Assembly (NCBI RefSeq): GCF_007856155.1
Contig: NZ_CP042266.1
Span: forward strand, 2,108,001-2,172,000
Length of the DNA stretch: 64,000 nucleotides
Reading direction: 5' to 3'
Source: Streptomyces qinzhouensis
GTDB lineage: Bacteria > Actinomycetota > Actinomycetes > Streptomycetales > Streptomycetaceae
Numbering within the stretch: the stretch's first letter is position 1; every line of letters starts with the position of its first letter. Below are positions 43,459-52,826 of the stretch, one piece after another. Made by a program: the position numbers and the translations under genes. The notes below the pieces were generated by a model that was not told the DNA's origin, did not search any database, and saw nothing but the letters and a program-made list of their open reading frames with translations.

Positions 43459-43478
43459 AAAACCGACGTGGCGGTTTT
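43459..43478. promoter_or_regulatory. TetR-type operator in the MFS exporter promoter
   Basis: Inverted repeat AAAACCG (43459-43465), ACGTGG, CGGTTTT (43472-43478), 79 bases upstream of the exporter start. It directly abuts a TATATT that may be the -10 (43454-43459, minus strand). Its half-sites share the ACCG/CGGT core of the neighbouring regulator's palindrome but with a wider spacer. Confidence 0.7.
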
Positions 43479-43706
43479 TGCCACTGCACTGCTGGTTTGT
43501 TTGCAGCTGGCAACGGATCAAGGCCTCGACCGTACGGCAGCCCCCGGACGCGGCCTGGCCCCCAACAGACCCTGCCTGAGCTGGAGATAGTCAGTACGGG
43601 ACGGAGAGGGCAGCGGGCGCGATGTGCCCGCGAGTACCCCTCGATGCGCCAAAATTTACAGCTGAAAGAGTCTGTTTCTGGGTGGCAACCGCCGGGTGAT
43701 GCCCGT

Positions 43707-44552
43707 TCAGGAGGTGGTGCGCGTCCCGATGACGACGGTCGCCCACCAGGTGTCGGAGTGCTCCACCGCCGGGCTCAGCCCGGCGTCCGCCACGATGTCC
43801 AGCGCTCGTTCGGCCTGCCGCTCACCGGTCTCGAACAGCAGCCGGCCGCCGGGCGCGAGCCAGCCGACCGCCCCGGCCGCGACCCGCCGCAGTACATCGA
43901 GCCCGTCCGTGCCGCCGTCGAGGGCGACCCTGGCCTCGTGCTCCCGGGCCTCCGCGGGCAGCAGCCCGATCTCCTCGGTGGGGACGTACGGCACATTGGC
44001 CAGCAGCACATCCACGCGCCCCCGCAGACCGGCCGGCAGCGGGGCATAGAGGTCGCCCTCGTACACCCGGCCGCCGAAGGGCAGCACATTGCGGCGGGCG
44101 CAGCGGACGGCGGCCGGGTCGATATCGGCCGCGTGGAGTTCCGCGCCGGTGACCCCGGCCGCCAGGGCCGCGCCCAGCGCGCCGGAACCGCAGCACAGAT
44201 CGGTGACGACGGCCCCGGCGGGGGCGAGGGCGACGGCCCGCCGGACGAGGAACTCCGTACGGCGCCGGGGTACGAACACCCCCGGGTCCACGGAGATCCG
44301 CAGCCCGGCGAACTCGGCCCAGCCGACGATGTGTTCCAGCGGGCGTCCGGCGGCCCGCAGCCCGACCATGGCGGCGAGCCGGGCGGGGGTGCCGGCGGCG
44401 GAGATCAGCAACTCGGCCTCGGCCTCGGCGAAGACACAGCCGGCCGCGCGGAGCCGGGCCACGACCGGCGCGGGGTCCGTACCGCGGGAGAGGGCGGTAG
44501 AGACCGCGGGCAGCGAGGAGAACGACGAGGACTCAGGGGACGCAGGGAACAC
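43707..44552 (-). CDS. HemK/PrmC-like protein N5-glutamine methyltransferase family protein
   Basis: A 281-residue SAM-dependent methyltransferase. The family traits are an N-terminal helical domain (VARLRAAGCVFAEAEAELLISAAG), the SAM loop VVTDLCCGSGALGAALA, and the substrate motif region DVLLANVPYVPTEEIGLLP. The family's NPPY is NVPY here, which may alter the glutamine site. It is a second, divergent HemK-like gene rather than the PrmC that modifies release factors. The GTG has GGAAGG eight bases upstream. Confidence 0.82.
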   Translation of the reverse strand: MFPASPESSSFSSLPAVSTALSRGTDPAPVVARLRAAGCVFAEAEAELLISAAGTPARLAAMVGLRAAGRPLEHIVGWAEFAGLRISVDPGVFVPRRRTEFLVRRAVALAPAGAVVTDLCCGSGALGAALAAGVTGAELHAADIDPAAVRCARRNVLPFGGRVYEGDLYAPLPAGLRGRVDVLLANVPYVPTEEIGLLPAEAREHEARVALDGGTDGLDVLRRVAAGAVGWLAPGGRLLFETGERQAERALDIVADAGLSPAVEHSDTWWATVVIGTRTTS

Positions 44553-44824
44553 AGTGGGTGCCTTCCGGGATTCCGAAGGGCGCTCCACGGCTCTCACCTC
44601 TGCCGGTGGGCCGTCCCGGCCGTCGTCCGGCCGTACGAGAGGAGCACCCGGTCCTTCACAGCGGAAATCGGGCTCACCTCCTCGTTCTTCCGTAGCGGCG
44701 TTCTTCCGTAGCGGTGTTCCGTCCCGGGGCCGGGCGGCGCGGGGCCGGGGCTCCCGGAGAGACGGGACGGCCACTCTACCCCGGCCCTCCCCCGGGGACA
44801 CGGGGAAGGGCCGGGCGCCGGGGC

Positions 44825-45427
44825 TCACCGCAGCCCGGACGCCTCGAAGACCGCGCGGGCCTGCTCCGTCTCGATGTCGTCCATCCGGGTCCGCAGTCCG
44901 TCCAGTACCCGTGAGCCGGTACGCAGCAGTCCGCTCTCCCGCGAGCGGCGCGCGCCCCGGTCGATCTCGTGCCAGATCAGCGGGTTCGCGGCGAGGGTGA
45001 GCGGGTCGATCTCCACCCGGTGGCCGGTCACATCCCGCAGGACGACCCGCTGGGAGATGCCTTCGCGGCGGGCGACCTGGACGAGCAGATGGGTGTGGAC
45101 GCGCTGTTCCCGCAGCAGTCCGCGGACCGAGAGCCAGTCGTGGCCCACCGTCACCCGGGGCGGGTACAGCACGGTGAAGAGGAGTCCCGCGAGCCCGGTC
45201 CAGAGGGCGGAGCGCGGTGCGCTGAGGGTGCCGGCGCCGAGGTCGACGAGGTGCAGCAGGACCAGCAGGGCGAGGGAGCAGAAGGCGGCGGCCCACAGAT
45301 CGTGGGGCCACCTGCGGTCCTCGGCGAGTACATCGCCGGGCCCGCCGTCCCCGTACCCCGGGTGCTCCCCGTATCCCGGGTGCTCCCCGTGCTCTCCCGG
45401 CCCACCGTCCCGGCGCTGAGTTCCCAT
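44825..45427 (-). CDS. Membrane protein with two helices and a possible PH-like domain
   Basis: A 200-residue protein. The N-terminus is Gly/Pro/His-rich with the repeat EHPGYG twice (near-identical 18-bp DNA repeats at about 45350-45387). Two membrane helices follow (LWAAAFCSLALLVLLHLVDL and ALWTGLAGLLFTVLYP), then a soluble part beginning RVTVGHDWLSVRGLLREQRVHTHLLVQVARREGISQRVVLRDVTGHRVEIDPLTLAANPL that could be a PH-like beta domain. It is divergent from the APC permease. Function unknown. Confidence 0.72.
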   Translation of the reverse strand: MGTQRRDGGPGEHGEHPGYGEHPGYGDGGPGDVLAEDRRWPHDLWAAAFCSLALLVLLHLVDLGAGTLSAPRSALWTGLAGLLFTVLYPPRVTVGHDWLSVRGLLREQRVHTHLLVQVARREGISQRVVLRDVTGHRVEIDPLTLAANPLIWHEIDRGARRSRESGLLRTGSRVLDGLRTRMDDIETEQARAVFEASGLR

Positions 45428-45633
45428 GGCCCGGAGGGTAGGCCCGCCGGGGCCCTCCGTCCCCGTTCCGGCGGCCTCACTGACGTTTTCTGTACGCACC
45501 GCGTCAACATTTCGTGAAGACCGGTCATTCGGGCGCAAGGGACGTGACAAGACGGCCCGTGGCGGGAAAACGGCGCCCTCACTCTGGGGTCGGCCCTCGG
45601 CGCGAGGGTCGCCTCAGGAGGGGGACCAGCACG

Positions 45634-47580
45634 ATGACCAGTATCTCCACGCCGCGTGGCGCGGCCGGGAACCCGGCGGGCGGCGGTGCGCCGGAGGAGC
45701 CCCCTGGACCGGGCGGCGGGCCGGAACCGTCGCTCGCGTTCCACCGCGACCGTCAGGAACGGCACAAGCTGACCGCGCTCCAGGGGCTGGCGGCGCTCTC
45801 CCTGGACGCGATGGCGTCGGTGGCGTACGGGCCGGAGGCCATCGTCCTGGTCCTGGCGGTGGCCGGGTCGGCCGGCCTCGGCTACACCCTGCCGGTCACC
45901 CTGGCGATCGCCGCGCTGCTGGTCGTGCTGGTGGCCTCGTACCGTCAGGTGATCGCCGCCTTCCCGGACGGCGGCGGTTCGTACGCGGTCGCCCGCCGCC
46001 ATCTGGGCCGGCGCACCTCCCTGACGGCGGCGGCTTCGCTCGTCCTGGACTACGTACTGAATGTCGCGGTGTCCGTGACGGCCGGAGTGGCGGCCCTCAC
46101 CTCGGCCTTCCCCTCCCTCTACGACAACCGGCTGCCGCTCTGCCTGGGGGTCCTGGTCCTGGTCACCGCCGTCAATCTGCGGGGCATCGTGGACTCGGCG
46201 AAGGCGTTCATCGTGCCGACGGCGGTCTTCATCGGGTCGATCCTGACGCTGATCGTGGTCGGGCTGTTCCGTGATGCCCCGGTGTCCACGGAGACGGCCG
46301 CCGGACATGCCTCGGTACTGGGCGACAACGCCGGCACGGTCGGCGCGCTGCTGCTGCTGAAGGCGTTCGCCTCGGGCTGTTCGGCGCTGACGGGCGTGGA
46401 GGCGGTCGCCAACGCGGTGCCGTCGTTCCGCGCCCCGGCCGCCCGGCGGGCCCAGCACACGGAGATCGCGCTCGGCGCGCTGCTGGGCGTGATGCTGATC
46501 GGTCTGTCGATCCTGATCGGCCGCTTCCACCTCCAGCCGGTCGAGGGTGTGACCGTACTGGCGCAGCTGGCCGATGCCTCCCTCGGCCACAACTGGGGCT
46601 TCTATGTGGTCCAGTTCGCCACGGTCGTGCTGCTGGCCCTGGCCGCGAACACATCGTTCGGCGGGCTGCCGGTGCTGATGTCGCTGCTGGCCAGGGACAA
46701 CTATCTGCCGCATGTCTTCCGGCTGAAGGCCGACCGGGAGGTGCACCGGCACGGTGTGGTGGCCCTGGCGGCCGTCGCCGCGCTGCTGCTCCTCTTCTCC
46801 GGCGGCGACACCAACACCCTGGTGCCGCTCTTCGCGATCGGGGTCTTCGTGGGCTTCACCATCTGCCAGGCCGGGATGGTGATCCACTGGCGGACCGTGC
46901 GGTCACCGGGCTGGGCGAGGCGGGCGGTCCTCAACGGGTTCGGGGCGGTGCTGACCGGGGTCAGCGCGCTCGTCGTCACCGCGACCAAGTTCACCGAGGG
47001 CGCCTGGCTGATCGTGATCGCGCTGCCCGCGCTGGTGGTGCTGTTCGAGCGGGTGCACCGGGCGTACGGCCGGATCGACGAGCGGATCGGTCTCGGCCGG
47101 GTGCCGGAGGCGCCGCACCGGGACCGGTCGCTGGTGATCGTTCCCGTATCGCATCTGTCCCGGCTCACCTGCGAGGCGGTGAACGCGGCGGTGTCCCTGG
47201 GCGACGAGGTACGGGCGGTGACGGTCACCCATACGGATCCGGAGGACCGGGAGACATCGCGGGCGCTGCGCCGGGACTGGGAGCTGTGGAACCCGGGCGT
47301 CGAGCTGGTGGAGCTGCACTCGGAGCACCGCAGGATAGGACGGCCGGTGTCGGAGTACGTCCAGCGGGTCTACAAGTACCACCCGAACACCCGGGTCACC
47401 GTGCTGATTCCGGAGGTGGAGCCGGACCGGTGGTGGCAGCGGGTGCTCCAGAACCAGCGGGGCGCGGTGCTGGCGCACGCGGTGCGCCGGGACACCGAGG
47501 CGGTGATCTGCCGGCTGCGGTTCCGGCTGGGCGACCCGGAGCGGCGGGGGGCCGGGCCGCGTGACGGCGGCGAGGGCTGA
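45634..47580 (+). CDS. APC superfamily permease with C-terminal cytoplasmic domain
   Basis: A 648-residue permease. The APC core starts LTALQGLAALSLDAMASVAYGPEAIVLVLAVAG and runs for 12 helices to about residue 470. A cytoplasmic domain of about 170 residues follows (RSLVIVPVSHLSRLTCEAVNAAVSLGDEVRAVTVTH), like the USP-type tail of some actinobacterial amino-acid/potassium permeases. The ATG follows GGAGG by about nine bases. Substrate is an amino acid or potassium by family; the sequence does not decide. Confidence 0.86.
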   Translation: MTSISTPRGAAGNPAGGGAPEEPPGPGGGPEPSLAFHRDRQERHKLTALQGLAALSLDAMASVAYGPEAIVLVLAVAGSAGLGYTLPVTLAIAALLVVLVASYRQVIAAFPDGGGSYAVARRHLGRRTSLTAAASLVLDYVLNVAVSVTAGVAALTSAFPSLYDNRLPLCLGVLVLVTAVNLRGIVDSAKAFIVPTAVFIGSILTLIVVGLFRDAPVSTETAAGHASVLGDNAGTVGALLLLKAFASGCSALTGVEAVANAVPSFRAPAARRAQHTEIALGALLGVMLIGLSILIGRFHLQPVEGVTVLAQLADASLGHNWGFYVVQFATVVLLALAANTSFGGLPVLMSLLARDNYLPHVFRLKADREVHRHGVVALAAVAALLLLFSGGDTNTLVPLFAIGVFVGFTICQAGMVIHWRTVRSPGWARRAVLNGFGAVLTGVSALVVTATKFTEGAWLIVIALPALVVLFERVHRAYGRIDERIGLGRVPEAPHRDRSLVIVPVSHLSRLTCEAVNAAVSLGDEVRAVTVTHTDPEDRETSRALRRDWELWNPGVELVELHSEHRRIGRPVSEYVQRVYKYHPNTRVTVLIPEVEPDRWWQRVLQNQRGAVLAHAVRRDTEAVICRLRFRLGDPERRGAGPRDGGEG

Positions 47581-47860
47581 GCCGTACGGCCCAAGGGGCC
47601 GGGAGACCGGGGCGCGGGGACCCGCGGGGGTCCCCGGCGCGGCCGTGTGCCCGGCCGGCGGACGGTACGGGCTCCGCCCGCCGGGCCCGGCCGACGCCCG
47701 CGGGGACCACACCGCACGGCGGTGGACGACAAGTGGCGAGTAGTACGGCCCCGTACGCCCGCGGCACCGCCTGCCCGCGGCGGTCGTCCCGCCGCCGCGG
47801 ACGGTTACGGCAGTACGCCCGCGCGCCCCGCGGCCCCGCGCGCCGGGGGTGTCCCGCCGC

Positions 47861-48961
47861 TCAGCCGGCGGTCGGCGCCTCCGCCGGGGCGCCGCCCCGC
47901 AGCAGCGCCGCGCCCAGGGGGGTGAGGGTGTGCAGGACGGCGTTCCCGTGCCGGAGGGTGAGGACGAGCCCCGCCTCCCGCAGGACGGCCGCGTGCTGAC
48001 TGGCCGAGGCGAGGGAGACGCCCGCCCTGCGGGCCAGTTCGCTGGTGGTGCAGCCGTACCGGATGGCCTGGAGGACCGCGGAGCGGGTGTGCCCGACGAG
48101 CCGCCCCAGTGAGGGGGCGAGCGCGGTGGCGGTCTCGCCGAAGACCGGGTCGGGCGGGTGGTCGACGGGATAGACGAGGACCGGCGGCAGCGCGGCGTCC
48201 CGCAGGACGACGGGGGTGTCCCGGCAGAAGAACGAGGGCTGGAGGAGGAGTCCACGGCCGTCGAGGCGGAGTTCGCGGTCGACGGGGTAGTCCGCCTCCA
48301 GCACCGGTGCGCGCCAGCGGAACACGGGCGGCAGCGAGCAGAGGAGTTCGGCGGCTCCCCCGTCGAGCAGCGCCCGGCCGCGGACCGCGCGGTCGGCCTC
48401 GACTCTGGCTTGAATCTGCGGCCAGTACGGTTCCACCGCGGCCCGGTAGTAGCTGCGGATCGTGGTCAGCAGACGGGACATGGAAGCGGGCCGCCCCTCG
48501 GCGAGAGCGGCGACCGCGGGAGCCGGGACGGTGGCGGCGGCCGGGGGCGCCTTGGCCCGCTCGGCGGCGGGCCCGGCTCCCGCCGCAGGTCCGGGCCCGG
48601 ATATCGATGCACGGCCGCCTGCACGGGCGGATGCACGGGATGCTGAAGCCAGAGTCAGTTCGGAAAGAAGTCGCGCCGGTTCGGTCGCGCGTATCGCCGC
48701 GAGGCCGGATTCCAGACCACCGCCCGCTTCCGGTGGGGTCAGAAAGTCCGGAAAATAGCCTCTTGGCGGAACCACGGCGGCCAGCAGGCTTGTTTCACCA
48801 TTCAACCTGGACCGGGTTTCCGATCGCCATTCTCCGAACATCACCGCACGTCGACGCTCTCTCAATCGGTGAAAACTGAGAATCGTTTCCCACAGGACAT
48901 CCGGTTTCGCCGCCATTCTCACTCCGGCCAGATCGTCACCGGTGAAATGGATACGGAGCAC
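47861..48961 (-). CDS. ArsR-like winged-helix regulator with large N-terminal domain
   Basis: A 366-residue regulator. The DNA-binding domain is at the C-terminus (LGRLVGHTRSAVLQAIRYGCTTSELARRAGVSLASASQHAAVLREAGLVLTLRHGNAVLHTLTPLGAALL), an ArsR-type fold without metal-binding Cys. The N-terminal 220 residues (IHFTGDDLAGVRMAAKPDVLWETILSFHRLRERR...) belong to a common Streptomyces regulator type; they contain an Ala/Pro/Gly-rich insert of about 40 residues (SRASARAGGRASISGPGPAA) that looks recent. The GTG start is at 48961. Its target is unknown. Confidence 0.8.
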   Translation of the reverse strand: MLRIHFTGDDLAGVRMAAKPDVLWETILSFHRLRERRRAVMFGEWRSETRSRLNGETSLLAAVVPPRGYFPDFLTPPEAGGGLESGLAAIRATEPARLLSELTLASASRASARAGGRASISGPGPAAGAGPAAERAKAPPAAATVPAPAVAALAEGRPASMSRLLTTIRSYYRAAVEPYWPQIQARVEADRAVRGRALLDGGAAELLCSLPPVFRWRAPVLEADYPVDRELRLDGRGLLLQPSFFCRDTPVVLRDAALPPVLVYPVDHPPDPVFGETATALAPSLGRLVGHTRSAVLQAIRYGCTTSELARRAGVSLASASQHAAVLREAGLVLTLRHGNAVLHTLTPLGAALLRGGAPAEAPTAG

Positions 48962-49392
48962 TGAACCCCCACTTGTTGCATGAGCAATCGCCCCCTACCA
49001 CTGAGTATGCACATCATCACAACCGGTTACCACGGAGTTTCAGCCAGAGTTGAAAAGCCTCGCCCGGGACGGGTGCGAACCGAAAGGCTGTACCGCGTCG
49101 GGCAGGTTCCTTCTGTCTCCGATGGATGCTGCGAAGACCGTGGGGGGCTTTGCATCGTCCGGCGGCGGGTGACAGAAGGTGCGGCTCCCTGTCCGGCCGG
49201 GGTAATGGGGCGCGGCCCGGGGATGGGGATCCACGGGCCGCGCCCCGCCCGTGTCCGGGGGGCGGAATGCCGACTTCCGTTCGTTAACGGAAGGGGCTGC
49301 AGAGGTGAATTCAGCAACGACATTATGGAAGTCACGCAAACAGCGGACGACCGCGCGAAACCGTAGTCGCACAGAAGAGCCGAGGAAGTAGC
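48962..49392. other. Intergenic region with a 20-bp inverted repeat
   Basis: No convincing gene on either strand. It should carry the promoter of the ArsR-like gene near its left end. An inverted repeat CTTCCGTT (49274-49281), CGTT, AACGGAAG (49286-49293) and a possible 28-codon GTG-started frame (49305-49391, containing a rare TTA codon but with atypically low third-position G+C) lie near its right end. Confidence 0.5.
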
Positions 49393-49430
49393 GAAGGAGC
49401 GGGCGCCCCGCACAAGGCGCCCGCTCCTTC
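49393..49430. terminator. Terminator hairpin after ppdK
   Basis: Perfect 15-bp arms (GAAGGAGCGGGCGCC at 49393-49407; complement at 49416-49430) with an 8-base loop, about 75 bases after the ppdK stop. It may also end transcription from the other side. Confidence 0.85.
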
Positions 49431-49504
49431 CGTTCAGGGTTCCGGAGCCACCGCCGCCCGCTGAGGGATGGGGTACGGGCGGTGGCGACCCCGGAGTTCG
49501 AAGG

Positions 49505-52234
49505 TCAGCGCGAGTCGCTGCCCCGGGACTCGATCGCCGCCCGCCCGGCCTCCAGCCGGGCCACCGGAATCCGGAACGGCGAGCAGGACACGTAGTCGAG
49601 GCCCACCTCGTGGAAGAAGTGCACCGACTCCGGGTCGCCGCCGTGCTCCCCGCAGACCCCGAGCTTGAGACCGGGCCGGGTGGCCCGGCCGGCCGCCACC
49701 GCGCTCCGGACCAGGGAGCCGACACCGTCCTGGTCGATGGTCTCGAACGGCGAGACGCCGAAGATGCCCTTCTCCAGGTAGGCGGTGAAGAAGCTCGCCT
49801 CCACATCGTCCCGGGAGAAGCCCCACACCGTCTGGGTGAGGTCGTTCGTACCGAAGCTGAAGAACTCGGCGGCCTCCGCGATCTGAGCGGCGGTCAGCGC
49901 CGCCCGCGGCAGCTCGATCATGGTGCCGAGTGCCAGCTTCAGGCTGGTCCCGGTGGCCGCCTCGACCTCGGCGATCACCGCCTCGGCCTCGTCGCGGACG
50001 ATCTCCAGCTCCTGGACCGTACCGACCAGCGGGATCATGATCTCGGCGCGCGGGTCGCCCTTGGCGTCCTTGCGGGCGGCCGCGGCCTCGGCGATCGCCC
50101 GTACCTGCATGGCGAAGAGACCGGGGATCACCAGGCCGAGCCGGACCCCGCGCAGCCCCAGCATCGGGTTCTGCTCGTGCAGCCGGTGCACGGCCTGGAG
50201 CAGCCGCAGATCGTTCTCGTTGTGGTCCTTGCGGGCCTCGGCGAGCGCCACCCGTACCGACAGCTCGGTGATGTCGGGGAGGAACTCGTGCAGCGGCGGG
50301 TCCAGCAGCCGGACCGTCACCGGCAGTCCGTCCATCGCCTCCAGCAGCTCGATGAAGTCCTTCTTCTGGAGCGGCAGCAGCTTCTCCAGCGCCTCGGCCC
50401 GCTCCTCGTCGTGGTCGGCGAGGATCAGCCGCTCCACCATCTCGCGCCGCTCGCCGAGGAACATGTGCTCGGTACGGCAGAGGCCGATGCCCTGGGCGCC
50501 GAACCGCCGGGCGCGCAGGGCGTCCTCGGCGTTGTCGGCGTTGGCCCGGACCCGCAGCCTGCGCACCCGGTCCGCGTACGCCATGATCCGGTGCACGGCG
50601 GCGACCAGTTCGTCCGCGTCGTCGGCGCCCGCGTGCATCCGGCCCTCGAAGTACTCGACGACCGGGGAGGGCACGACGGGCACCTCGCCGAGGTACACCT
50701 TGCCGGTGGAGCCGTCGATGGAGACCAGGTCCCCCTCCTCCACCACGGTGCCGCCGACGGTCATCCGCCGCCGCTTGGTGTCGACCTCCAGCTCCTCGGC
50801 ACCGCAGACACAGGTCTTGCCCATACCCCGGGCGACGACGGCCGCGTGCGAGGTCTTCCCGCCGCGGGAGGTGAGGATGCCCTCGGCGGCGATCATCCCG
50901 TCGAGGTCGTCGGGGTTGGTCTCGCGGCGGATGAGGATGACCTTCTCGCCGGAGCGGGACCATTTGACGGCGGTGTACGAGTCGAAGACGGCCTTGCCGA
51001 CCGCGGCGCCCGGCGAGGCGGCGATCCCGCGCCCCAGCAGCTCGACCGGGGCGTCCTCGTCGAAGCGGGGGAACATCAGCTGGGCCAGCTGGGCGCCGTT
51101 GACCCGCATCAGGGCCTCGGCCTCGTTGATCAGTCCCTGGTCGACGAGCTGGGTGGCGATCCGGAAGGCGGCGCCCGCGGTGCGCTTGCCGACCCGGGTC
51201 TGGAGCATCCAGAGCTTTCCGCGCTCGATGGTGAACTCGATGTCGCAGAGGTCCAGGTAGTGGTTCTCCAGGGTCTCCATGATCCGCATCAGCAGGTCGT
51301 ACGACGCCTTGTCGATCTTCTCCAGTTCGGCGAGCGGCACGGTGTTGCGGATGCCCGCGACCACGTCCTCCCCCTGGGCGTTCTGGAGGTAGTCGCCGTA
51401 GACGCCCTGCTGGCCGCTGGCGGGGTCCCGGGTGAAGGCGACCCCGGTGCCGGAGTCGGGGCCGAGGTTGCCGAAGACCATCGAGCAGACGTTGACGGCG
51501 GTGCCCAGATCGTTGGGGATGCGTTCCTGGCGGCGGTAGAGCCGGGCCCGGTCGCCGTTCCACGATGCGAAGACGGCCTTGATCGCGAGGTCCATCTGCT
51601 CCCGCGGGTCCTGCGGGAAGTCCCGTCCGGCCTCGGCCTTGACGATCTTCTTGAACCGCTTGACCAGTTGCTTCAGATCGGCCGCGCCGAGATCGGTGTC
51701 GACGGTGACGCCCTTGGTCTCCTTGGCCTCCTCCAGCGCCTCCTCGAAGAGTTCGCCGTCGACACCGAGAACGGTCCTGCCGAACATCTGGATGAGCCGG
51801 CGGTAGGAGTCCCAGGCGAACCGCTCGTCGCCCGCCTGCTGGGCCAGCCCCGTCACGGAGGCGTCGGAGAGCCCGATGTTCAGGACCGTGTCCATCATGC
51901 CGGGCATGGAGAACTTGGCGCCCGAGCGGACCGAGACGAGGAGGGGGTCGGCGGGCTCGCCGAGCTTCTTGCCCATCCGCTGTTCCAGGGCTTCGAGGTG
52001 CGCACTCACCTCGGACCGCAGGGCGGCCGGCTCGTCACCGCTGTCGAGGTAGACCTGGCACGCCTCGGTGGTGATGGTGAAGCCCGGAGGGACGGGCAGC
52101 CCGAGGTTGGTCATCTCGGCGAGGTTGGCGCCCTTGCCACCGAGCAGGTCCTTGAGGTCCTTGTTGCCCTCGGTGAAGTCGTAGACGAACTTCTGAACGG
52201 ACGTCTGATCGGGGAGGTCTCTGATTTCCGACAC
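49505..52234 (-). CDS. ppdK: Pyruvate, phosphate dikinase
   Basis: A 909-residue enzyme that interconverts pyruvate + ATP + Pi and phosphoenolpyruvate + AMP + PPi. The nucleotide domain starts KFVYDFTEGNKDLKDLLGGKGANLAEMTNLGLPVPPGFTI. The swivelling phospho-His is in SRGGKTSHAAVVARGMGKTCVCG (about residue 470), and the C-terminal barrel holds FFSFGTNDLTQTVWGFSRDD and the catalytic Cys in GVCGEHGGDPESV. Length is normal. The GTG at 52234 is the start. PPDK supports gluconeogenesis or pyrophosphate use. A terminator follows. Confidence 0.97.
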   Translation of the reverse strand: MSEIRDLPDQTSVQKFVYDFTEGNKDLKDLLGGKGANLAEMTNLGLPVPPGFTITTEACQVYLDSGDEPAALRSEVSAHLEALEQRMGKKLGEPADPLLVSVRSGAKFSMPGMMDTVLNIGLSDASVTGLAQQAGDERFAWDSYRRLIQMFGRTVLGVDGELFEEALEEAKETKGVTVDTDLGAADLKQLVKRFKKIVKAEAGRDFPQDPREQMDLAIKAVFASWNGDRARLYRRQERIPNDLGTAVNVCSMVFGNLGPDSGTGVAFTRDPASGQQGVYGDYLQNAQGEDVVAGIRNTVPLAELEKIDKASYDLLMRIMETLENHYLDLCDIEFTIERGKLWMLQTRVGKRTAGAAFRIATQLVDQGLINEAEALMRVNGAQLAQLMFPRFDEDAPVELLGRGIAASPGAAVGKAVFDSYTAVKWSRSGEKVILIRRETNPDDLDGMIAAEGILTSRGGKTSHAAVVARGMGKTCVCGAEELEVDTKRRRMTVGGTVVEEGDLVSIDGSTGKVYLGEVPVVPSPVVEYFEGRMHAGADDADELVAAVHRIMAYADRVRRLRVRANADNAEDALRARRFGAQGIGLCRTEHMFLGERREMVERLILADHDEERAEALEKLLPLQKKDFIELLEAMDGLPVTVRLLDPPLHEFLPDITELSVRVALAEARKDHNENDLRLLQAVHRLHEQNPMLGLRGVRLGLVIPGLFAMQVRAIAEAAAARKDAKGDPRAEIMIPLVGTVQELEIVRDEAEAVIAEVEAATGTSLKLALGTMIELPRAALTAAQIAEAAEFFSFGTNDLTQTVWGFSRDDVEASFFTAYLEKGIFGVSPFETIDQDGVGSLVRSAVAAGRATRPGLKLGVCGEHGGDPESVHFFHEVGLDYVSCSPFRIPVARLEAGRAAIESRGSDSR

Positions 52235-52826
52235 GGCTCTCGACCCTTCGAGGCTCGGTGGCTGCCCTGACGGCGAGGAACATACCCAGATCGAAGGCGT
52301 CTGGGTACGTCCACTTGGCCGTCATACGGCTGTAACCACTCGTCCGCCACCGGATCGAAAGTTAACTGACGGGTAGACGGCTTTACCTTCCCCCTTCAGA
52401 GCTTGAACACACCGCCACCCATGGCAACGGAGAGCAGGGGCGGTATCGACGAAGGGTGACGGCGGGCGCGAGAGGTCGAACACATCGAGGGTGGCACGGA
52501 GTGCCACCTCTGCGAGTTGTGCAGCCACCGGGAATTCGCTCATCCGAGCGGGGCCCCTATCAAAGGTGGCGAGAATCACGCGTGGTGGAGCCCCTCGTTT
52601 CCATCATCCGGACGCGTCGGAACCGCGGGGGGCGCGCGGCGCCGACGGGTGGGGAAAGGGCGGTGCGCGTCGCCGGGGCCCGGAGCCACTCCCGCGCCGG
52701 GGGCGCCGAGGCCACGGGGCCAATACCCACAAGAGCCGGGGCCCGGTGCCCGCGCCGGCGTTGCCCGGGCCCGGGCCGATCCGCAAAAGCCGGGGCCCGA
52801 GGCCGATCCGGCCCCAGGGCGCGGCG
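52235..52826. other. Intergenic region between dusB and ppdK
   Basis: About 590 bases. The part nearest ppdK should hold its promoter. A minus-strand frame (52322-52579) could encode up to 85 residues but shows no recognisable domain or ribosome site. The 52640-52826 part is a C+G-rich stretch with imperfect GGGGCCCGG repeats. I see no gene I would defend. Confidence 0.45.

Noticed and set aside
45428..45633. Possible c-di-AMP riboswitch before the APC permease
   Set aside because: The 206-base leader lacks the conserved core that I know for that class.
49610..52270. 886-codon open frame antisense to ppdK
   Set aside because: Opposite a certain ppdK; no recognisable protein.
52322..52579. 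85-codon minus-strand frame upstream of ppdK
   Set aside because: No ribosome site or domain; it overlaps the region expected to hold the ppdK promoter. Noted only as unproved.
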